Origin: an uncultured Bacteroides sp.
GTDB lineage: Bacteria; Bacteroidota; Bacteroidia; Bacteroidales; Bacteroidaceae
Direction: 5' to 3'
Length of the DNA stretch: 11,244 bases
Assembly (NCBI GenBank): GCA_959606905.1
Contig: CAUHML010000105.1
Location: 1 to 11,244 of the forward strand
In this document: positions 6,418-11,244 of the stretch, one piece after another
How positions within the stretch are numbered: position 1 is the first letter of the stretch
How the letters are laid out: the number at the start of each line of letters is the position of its first letter
Notes under the pieces: model-generated
What the model saw: the letters and a program-made list of their open reading frames with translations, nothing else
Database searches by the model: none
Told to the model about the DNA's origin: nothing
Translations under genes and position numbers: made by a program

Positions 6418-8313
6418 TTATTTTTTCAGGTGAGCATCCAGGAATTTCTCCATGGCACGATAGAAATCGAATTTGTTCTCTTCGTTATGGAAACCGTGTC
6501 CTTCGTTGTCTTTTACCATGTATTCTACTTCTATACCGCGTTTTTTCAGCGCTTCCACCATTTGGTCGGATTCTGCTTTATTCACACGCGGGTCGTTAGC
6601 GCCTTGTGCGATAAAGAGAGGAGCTTTGATTTGGTCTACATGAAATACAGGTGAATATTTTTCCATCATTTCTTTATCTTTCACAGGATCACCTACCATT
6701 TCATACATCATGTCCAATAAGGGTTTCCAATAGGGTGGGATAGTCTGCATGAAGGTGAACAAGTTGGATACACCCACATAGTCGATGGCACATGCATAAA
6801 GATCAGGAGTAAAGGTGACCCCTGCCAATGTTGCATATCCGCCATAGCTTCCGCCGTAGATGGCTACACGTTTCGGGTCGGCGATTCCTTTTTTTATCAA
6901 CCACTCTACGCCGTCGGTGATGTCGTTCTGCATGGTTTGTCCCCATTGTTTGTAGCCCAGTTCGGTGAATTTGCGTCCATAGCCGGTTGAGGCTCGGAAA
7001 TTCATTTGAAGAACAGCATAGCCACGGTTGGCAAGGAACTGTACTTCCGGATTATATCCCCAGCTGTCACGTGCCCACGGCCCCCCATGCGGATTGACTA
7101 CTACAGGCAGATTTTTGGCATTCTCCATGGTGTATCCTTTCGGGAGAGTGAGGTATCCTTCAATGGTCAGACCATCCCGGCTGGTATAGGTGATGGGGTG
7201 CATCGGGACCATATCTTCTTCTTTAATCCAGGGAGCCAAGTCAGCTATTTTAGTCAGTTTGTCTTCTTTTACATTATAGGTATAATAAGTTCCATAAGTG
7301 CGGTCGCCTCCAGCATAAATAATACGGATATTTTCGCTTTTATCTTCGCTGGTGGTGTTGATATCATAACCTTCTAGTTTCTGTTCCAACTTGGTGCGGA
7401 TAGCTTCTTCGTTTTTATCGAAGTAATGACGGATAGTACCTTTGTGTCCGGTACAGGATACAGAGATTAATTTCTTTTTCAGTTCAGAATAGCCTAATCC
7501 GGAAATATCATATTTATCATTGGTGTAAAGTACTTCTTTTTCCTCACAAGTAGCCGGATCCATTAGGACGAGGGCGGTCTTGTCCCGTCCGATGTTGGTC
7601 AGGGCATAAACCATTTTATTGTCGGGGGTGAAGGTGGCAAAGCTTACCGTTTCCTTGAAATTGGTAGTTAGTACCGGACGGAAGGGCTGCTCTTCCGTTT
7701 CGCGATAGAGAATTTGGGTATTTACTCCGTCTACAATAGCTAAGGCTACACGCAGTTTTCCGTTATGGTCAGTCATCCATCCTTGTATGTTTCCGGGGTT
7801 CTCAGCTAATTGGGTCAGTTCGCCGTTATTGAGATTCAAGCGATAAGGATCAAATACTTGTGGATTACGCTTGTTCAGACCGATGATGACCAGTGAGTCG
7901 ATATTTTCCAACGGATCAATAATAGTTGTCCTTACCTTGGGGAATGCGGTATATGCTTTGGAGTCAGTACCGTCTACATTGACTCCGTAGAGCTGAAAGT
8001 TTTCATCGCCGGCAGTATCTTTTATATAAAGTATCCGATGACCGTTTGCCCACATGCTTCCTGCAAGATCCCGTACCGTTTCTGAAGTGATTCGGGTTGC
8101 TTTGTCTGAACCGACTTCTTGTACGAATAAGTTCAGGCGGTTTTCATACGGAGCCATATATGAGAAGTATTTGCCATCCGGTGAGATTTGGTATCCCGCT
8201 TTTTCAGGATTCTTGAAGAAGTTTTCTAAAGGGACTTGTGCATTGGCTTCGGAGGCGAAACCGAGTGTTACCAGTAAGGTTGTTGCGGCTAAAATGCGTT
8301 TTAATGTTTTCAT
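6418..8313 (-). CDS. Secreted S9-family prolyl oligopeptidase-type serine peptidase
   Basis: The 631-residue precursor has a signal peptide (residues 1-25, cleavage after ANA). A divergent beta-propeller spans about 30-365 and carries repeats such as SPDGKYFSY (44-52). An alpha/beta-hydrolase domain runs from about 375 to the end. The catalytic serine lies in GGSYGGY (487-493, S489), the aspartate in GANDPRV (571-577, D574) and the histidine in EGHGFH (604-609, H606). NPHGGPW (407-413) supplies the oxyanion region. All catalytic residues are present, and the length suits acylaminoacyl- or dipeptidyl-peptidase-like S9 enzymes of Bacteroidota. It should cleave short peptides in the periplasm or at the cell surface. 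The specificity, whether DPP-like or acylaminoacyl-like, cannot be fixed by eye. The gene starts 28 nt after a small membrane-protein gene, with which it is probably co-transcribed. Confidence 0.94.
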   Translation of the reverse strand: MKTLKRILAATTLLVTLGFASEANAQVPLENFFKNPEKAGYQISPDGKYFSYMAPYENRLNLFVQEVGSDKATRITSETVRDLAGSMWANGHRILYIKDTAGDENFQLYGVNVDGTDSKAYTAFPKVRTTIIDPLENIDSLVIIGLNKRNPQVFDPYRLNLNNGELTQLAENPGNIQGWMTDHNGKLRVALAIVDGVNTQILYRETEEQPFRPVLTTNFKETVSFATFTPDNKMVYALTNIGRDKTALVLMDPATCEEKEVLYTNDKYDISGLGYSELKKKLISVSCTGHKGTIRHYFDKNEEAIRTKLEQKLEGYDINTTSEDKSENIRIIYAGGDRTYGTYYTYNVKEDKLTKIADLAPWIKEEDMVPMHPITYTSRDGLTIEGYLTLPKGYTMENAKNLPVVVNPHGGPWARDSWGYNPEVQFLANRGYAVLQMNFRASTGYGRKFTELGYKQWGQTMQNDITDGVEWLIKKGIADPKRVAIYGGSYGGYATLAGVTFTPDLYACAIDYVGVSNLFTFMQTIPPYWKPLLDMMYEMVGDPVKDKEMMEKYSPVFHVDQIKAPLFIAQGANDPRVNKAESDQMVEALKKRGIEVEYMVKDNEGHGFHNEENKFDFYRAMEKFLDAHLKK

Positions 8314-8341
8314 CTTGATGTATTTTAAAGTTGTTATTTTA

Positions 8342-8629
8342 TCAGTTTATTAAATTTGCAATGGCTTGTTTACAAGGAACGTACCAATGTTCAATGAATA
8401 GGATGAACAATATTAAAAGAAAGATAATCTCGGACTTTTGTTGTGCTCTTTGTGCTAGAGGGGTATTTAATGGAATTTTAACCAGAATGAGTTTCCCAAA
8501 AACTATTCCCATGAGCATACCCAGAGCTAGACCGATTGATGGATATACAAATCCGATAATCATTCCAATACACACTCCGATGGTTTGCCATCGGTTGGTT
8601 ATACTGTTCTTTTGAGTTTGTGCTTCCAT
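8342..8629 (-). CDS. Small glycine-zipper membrane protein
   Basis: This 95-residue protein has a hydrophobic hairpin at about residues 16-50. The hairpin carries two regular glycine ladders, G18-G22-G26 and G33-G37-G41-G45, split by a YPS turn at 29-31. A third helix lies at about 68-84. GxxxG ladders of this kind allow tight helix packing and oligomer formation in membranes. I do not recognise a named family. The start overlaps the upstream DUF3836-like stop as TAATG, so translation is probably coupled. The S9 peptidase gene follows after 28 nt. It may be a membrane partner of the exported neighbours, but this is inferred from position alone. Confidence 0.8.
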   Translation of the reverse strand: MEAQTQKNSITNRWQTIGVCIGMIIGFVYPSIGLALGMLMGIVFGKLILVKIPLNTPLAQRAQQKSEIIFLLILFILFIEHWYVPCKQAIANLIN

Positions 8630-9051
8630 TATTTCTTGTCTTGTGTGTCGGCCAGCAAATTTATGTTGCTGTCTTCACGGTAAATACTTTGTTGTTTGTT
8701 GTTGTTGAAGGCGCTTTCCTTGACGTTCCATTCGGCATAGTTGAGTTTGGTTTCATACGCTCCGGGAGTTACTGTAAGTAAATAAGCCGGTTTCCACAGT
8801 TCCCGATAAGCATCCCAGCGATAGGCTTTTTTCTCAATTACCTGACCATTTTCATCGTGTTTGTACTCATACTTCAATTTGCGTGTCAATGTTTTGCCGT
8901 CTTCATTCAGTGTATACACTGTTGTGTTTGTGCCGTCTTGACCGTAGATGTACTTCGTGTTTCCTGTTTGTGCGTTTGCTGTTGTTGTACAACTCATCAT
9001 TACTACTGCGATTGCTGCTACTAAACCTGATTTAAATACTGACTTTTTCAT
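8629..9051 (-). CDS. Exported DUF3836-like protein
   Basis: This 140-residue protein has an N-terminal export signal (about 1-27). It could be cleaved by signal peptidase I after ANA (25-27). Alternatively, MMSC (18-21) could serve as a lipobox and make it a lipoprotein. The mature part is a polar beta-rich domain with YIYGQDG (34-40), a charged strand YEYKHDENGQV (61-71), YRWDAYRELWKPAYLL (77-92) and YAEWN (105-109). This pattern resembles the small DUF3836 proteins that are frequent in Bacteroides; the name is recalled, not searched. The function is unknown. It is the first gene of a three-gene operon with a membrane protein and the S9 peptidase. The promoter upstream is flanked by TTATCG motifs, so it is likely under specific control. 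Confidence 0.82.
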   Translation of the reverse strand: MKKSVFKSGLVAAIAVVMMSCTTTANAQTGNTKYIYGQDGTNTTVYTLNEDGKTLTRKLKYEYKHDENGQVIEKKAYRWDAYRELWKPAYLLTVTPGAYETKLNYAEWNVKESAFNNNKQQSIYREDSNINLLADTQDKK

Positions 9052-9091
9052 TTTACTTTGTGTTTTAAAAGTTTGTGTTTGTTCTTTCTTG

Positions 9092-9188
9092 TTTTTCGAT
9101 ATTCATTTATCGTTTATCGATATGCAAATGTACATCTTATTTTGATACTACAAAAGAAAAACAAGAAAAAATTATCGAAAAACGATAA
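9092..9188. promoter_or_regulatory. TTATCG/CGATAA motif cluster, candidate operator region
   Basis: Several copies of one hexamer surround the DUF3836-operon promoter. They are a tandem repeat TTTATCGTTTATCG at 9106-9119, continuing to ATCGATA at 9116-9122, and an inverted pair TTATCG-AAAAA-CGATAA at 9172-9188. A further half-site, TCGATA, lies at 9096-9101. One group lies just downstream of the -7 box and the other upstream of the -33 box, as expected for an operator that clamps the promoter. The regulator is unknown. Confidence 0.55.
9125..9154 (-). promoter_or_regulatory. Promoter of the DUF3836/membrane protein/S9 peptidase operon
   Basis: CAAATGTA at 9125-9132 reads TACATTTG on the minus strand, an exact TAnnTTTG -7 box. 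CAAA at 9151-9154 reads TTTG and can act as the -33 box with an 18-nt gap, one less than the usual range. The start site should fall near 9120, giving a leader of about 68 nt before the ATG at 9051. Confidence 0.65.
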
Positions 9189-9304
9189 AAATATATCCTT
9201 TATAAGACAAAAATGAATGAAGAAACGTTTTTTATGCGAGAAGAGAGGGGCGGAAGGGGGAGGTTACATCTTTCGGGAAGAAAACCACTTATATATTTTT
9301 TCGG

Positions 9305-9326
9305 AAAAGTAAGTGCACTTGCTTTT
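9305..9326 (-). terminator. Weak palindrome after ribF, possible terminator
   Basis: A palindrome centred on AAGTGCACTT (9311-9320) extends to 9305-9326 with one imperfect pair. It lies about 10 nt beyond the ribF stop on the minus strand, where it would end with CTTTTCC. The stem is A/T-rich outside the core and the T-run is short, so termination strength is doubtful. Confidence 0.35.
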
Positions 9327-9336
9327 TTTCGTCATA

Positions 9337-10257
9337 TTAAAGAAGAATTTTAGCGGTTTCCTCCCTGTCTTTGTGCATTTGGGCGATGAGCTCATCTATT
9401 GTGCCATATTTTTCTTCAGGGCGAAGATACTTTACGAACTCTATGCGCATTTCTTTGTGGTAGATATCCTTCGAGAAATTGAGGATGTTTACCTCGATAC
9501 TTACATTGTTGCCATTATTGATAGTAGGGCGGTGTCCTATGTTCAACATTCCTGCCCATTTTTTCCCCTCCACATACACGTATACTGCATAAACTCCTTC
9601 CGAGGGAATTAATTTGTCGCTACAATCCACTTGCAAGTTAGCTGTGGGGAACCCTATTTTTCTGCCTACTTTGTAGCCATCTACCACCGTTCCATCCAGA
9701 TAATAGTTGTACCCTAGAAATTGGGCAGCCTGACTTACTTTGCCTTCTTTTAACTGCTGACGGATGACTGAGGAGCTGATTTTATCCTCTCCGTCTGTAT
9801 AAGCTCGCGCGCGTACCATATATATATTTAATTCCTCGCCATAACGGCAATAATCTTCAAAACTTTCACTGCGGTTGTGGCCGAAACGATGGTCATAGCC
9901 TATAACTAAGGTGTGAATATTGAATTTGTTACGTAGTAACTGCATGAATTCCCGGGCCGAAAGCAGCGAAAGTTCTTGTGTAAAAGGAAGAAGGAGGCAG
10001 TAATCTACTTGCGTTGTTTCCAGTAACTCAAGTTTCTCCTTGGGTGAAGAGAGCAGTTGTGGATGATAAGTGGTTTGTATCACTTGTCTGGGATGCATAG
10101 GAAAAGTGACCAATGCAGAATATAATCCATCCTTGTCTGCGACCTCTTTTACTTGATTGATAAGAAAGCGGTGTCCACGATGCACCCCGTCAAAGAAGCC
10201 GATAGTGGCAACTGAAGGGGGTAATACTTGATGGTTTATATCTGATATTATTTCCAT
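9337..10257 (-). CDS. ribF: Bifunctional riboflavin kinase / FAD synthetase RibF
   Basis: RibF phosphorylates riboflavin to FMN and adenylates FMN to FAD in the cytoplasm. The 306 residues match the family length and domain order. The N-terminal FAD-synthetase domain (about 1-185) has the nucleotidyltransferase motifs GFFDGVHRGH (20-29), GYDHRFGHNR (120-129) and SSSVIR (161-166). The C-terminal flavokinase domain (about 186-306) has GRKIGFPTANL (198-208), NIGHRPT (239-245) and the conserved glutamate E255 in SIEVNILNF. All expected active-site motifs are present. The start overlaps the stop of the upstream HAD phosphatase as TAATG, so the two are probably translationally coupled. No FMN riboswitch is seen, and none is expected inside an operon. 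Confidence 0.97.
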   Translation of the reverse strand: MEIISDINHQVLPPSVATIGFFDGVHRGHRFLINQVKEVADKDGLYSALVTFPMHPRQVIQTTYHPQLLSSPKEKLELLETTQVDYCLLLPFTQELSLLSAREFMQLLRNKFNIHTLVIGYDHRFGHNRSESFEDYCRYGEELNIYMVRARAYTDGEDKISSSVIRQQLKEGKVSQAAQFLGYNYYLDGTVVDGYKVGRKIGFPTANLQVDCSDKLIPSEGVYAVYVYVEGKKWAGMLNIGHRPTINNGNNVSIEVNILNFSKDIYHKEMRIEFVKYLRPEEKYGTIDELIAQMHKDREETAKILL

Positions 10258-10871
10258 TATTCAAAAAGTGAACTTAAATTTTCTCCAATATGATAGTGAT
10301 GGGATTGTATACCAAGTGACATAGCTGCCTGGCAATTAGCTTCCGAGTCGTCTATAAAGAACGTTTCTTCAGGCAGGATGTTTGCCTCTTTCATCATTTG
10401 CTCATAAATGTTTTTTTCGGGCTTGGCTTTATGCATCTCGAAAGACAGAAAAGTATCTTCAAAAAAATCATTTACGCGGAAACCTCGATAACTGAACATC
10501 TGCTCGCAGGCATACTCCCAATGTATCCGATTAGTATTACTAAGCAGATAAACCATATAGTGTTCGCGCAATTCTAGTAATAAGTCCAGCTTCTCACGAG
10601 GAATATCAAGTAGCATCAGGTTCCACATATCATCAATTTTACGGTCGGTCAGCGATTCGCTGGCCTCCTTGCGAATGGCTGACCGGAATTCTTCCGGACT
10701 GATCTCACCTAATTCAAATAGGGAAAAGAAACCTTTTCCCTTGAACTGGCATACCTGTTTCTCGATATCTTGGAATCCTGCTTTGCGAAAAGCATTCAGG
10801 CAATTGTCAAAATCCAGATTTATTAATACTCCTCCTAAATCAAAAACGACATTTTTAATCTTACTGTCCAT
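10257..10871 (-). CDS. HAD-superfamily (subfamily IA) phosphatase, YihX-like
   Basis: This 204-residue protein has all the HAD motifs. Motif I is FDLGGVL (10-16), with nucleophile D11. Motif II is SNT (111-113), K150 lies in KAKPEK (148-153), and motif IV is FIDDSEAN (172-179), with D174 and D175. An alpha-helical cap of the IA type lies at about 17-85. The usual second aspartate of motif I (DxD) is replaced by glycine (G13), as in the YihX-type group, where DLGNV is normal, so this is not necessarily a defect. The substrate is unknown: small sugar phosphates are typical for the group. The TAATG overlap with ribF makes a phosphatase step in flavin metabolism an attractive but unproven alternative. 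It begins 27 nt after the calcium-ATPase gene. Confidence 0.88.
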   Translation of the reverse strand: MDSKIKNVVFDLGGVLINLDFDNCLNAFRKAGFQDIEKQVCQFKGKGFFSLFELGEISPEEFRSAIRKEASESLTDRKIDDMWNLMLLDIPREKLDLLLELREHYMVYLLSNTNRIHWEYACEQMFSYRGFRVNDFFEDTFLSFEMHKAKPEKNIYEQMMKEANILPEETFFIDDSEANCQAAMSLGIQSHHYHIGENLSSLFE

Positions 10872-10898
10872 AACTCTTTATGTGCTTAATTCTCTTTC

Positions 10899-11244
10899 TT
10901 AGTTTTTTTTCTGTATTCGTTTTATCCAACGGTGAATTTCACCAATCCACAATACGAATGACGTTCCTGCGATAATATAAATCCAAGTAATAAAATCCAT
11001 AGGTTCGGTACGGAATACTTTACCTCCGAATTCGACAATTAGAATTTGTCCGACCAAAATAATGATAGCTACACTCAGCATACCCAATGCATGACGGGAG
11101 TCCTTAAATACAGAATGGTTGGTCCCGAAAACACTGGCGTTGAACAGATTCCAAAATTGTAGCATCACGAAGATTGTGAAAAATTGCGTTAAAGCTTGTC
11201 CTACTAAATCTGCTGGCATCTGTTTGATAATGACAATTAATGTC
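10899..11244 (-). CDS. C-terminal end of a PMCA-like calcium-transporting P-type ATPase (partial)
   Basis: The reading frame is open to the right edge of the window, so only the C-terminal ~115 residues are seen; the ATG at 11219 is internal. The fragment holds about three membrane helices (probably M8-M10 of the cation-ATPase C-terminal domain). Motifs are FVMLQFWNLFNA, GQILIVEFGGKVFRT and a final basic end IKRIQKKN. These match bacterial calcium-translocating type II P-type ATPases. The catalytic DKTGT and nucleotide-binding domains lie outside the window. It precedes the HAD phosphatase gene by 27 nt in the same direction and may be co-transcribed with it. The ion is inferred from family resemblance only. 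Confidence 0.82.
   Translation of the reverse strand, partial: TLIVIIKQMPADLVGQALTQFFTIFVMLQFWNLFNASVFGTNHSVFKDSRHALGMLSVAIIILVGQILIVEFGGKVFRTEPMDFITWIYIIAGTSFVLWIGEIHRWIKRIQKKN

Noticed and set aside
10257..10871. HAD protein as a dead enzyme because motif I is DLG rather than DxD
   Set aside because: The YihX-type HAD group naturally has glycine at this place, and the other motifs are intact.
10899..11219. Complete 106-residue membrane protein starting at 11219
   Set aside because: The frame continues without a stop to the window edge and the sequence matches the interior of a P-type ATPase C-terminal domain.
1..11244. CRISPR array, tRNA or rRNA genes, insertion sequences or phage genes
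   Set aside because: No regularly spaced repeats, tRNA-like folds, transposase motifs or terminal inverted repeats were seen on either strand.

Overview
The window looks like a chromosomal segment from a gut Bacteroidales bacterium of the Bacteroides/Phocaeicola type. The evidence is AT-rich intergenic DNA, starts without clear Shine-Dalgarno sequences, promoters that fit the Bacteroides pattern TTTG...TAnnTTTG, a TonB-dependent receptor with an N-terminal carboxypeptidase-regulatory-like domain, and a DUF3836-like exported protein. All family names were assigned by eye from the sequence; no search was run.

Left part (about 1-3360, plus strand): a three-gene metal-handling module, probably for copper. 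It holds a small exported protein rich in Cys, His and Met, a TonB-dependent outer-membrane receptor, and an exported single-domain HMA protein with an MHCANC metal site. A good Bacteroides promoter precedes the first gene and a weaker one precedes the receptor. A canonical -7 box on the opposite strand suggests a divergent gene beyond the left edge.

Middle (3598-6327, minus strand): a compact five-gene operon. In order of transcription it encodes a CPBP-family intramembrane protease, two DUF2975 membrane-protein paralogues, an 85-residue membrane protein and a small XRE/YozG-type regulator. It ends at a strong hairpin followed by a T-run. The two DUF2975 proteins end in EEQDLTI and the neighbouring protease, which is unrelated to them, ends in NEQDITI. 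This shared tail is the most unusual observation in the window and suggests a common cytoplasmic partner or processing step.

Right-middle (6418-9190, minus strand): a DUF3836-like exported protein, a small glycine-zipper membrane protein (the two overlap as TAATG) and a secreted S9 prolyl-oligopeptidase-type peptidase. Transcription probably starts at a promoter near 9125-9154, which is flanked by several TTATCG/CGATAA motifs that look like operators. A 15-bp perfect hairpin separates the peptidase from the CPBP operon.

Right end (9337-11244, minus strand): housekeeping genes. These are the C-terminal end of a PMCA-like calcium P-type ATPase (cut by the window edge), a HAD-IA phosphatase, and the bifunctional riboflavin kinase/FAD synthetase RibF. 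The last two overlap as TAATG.
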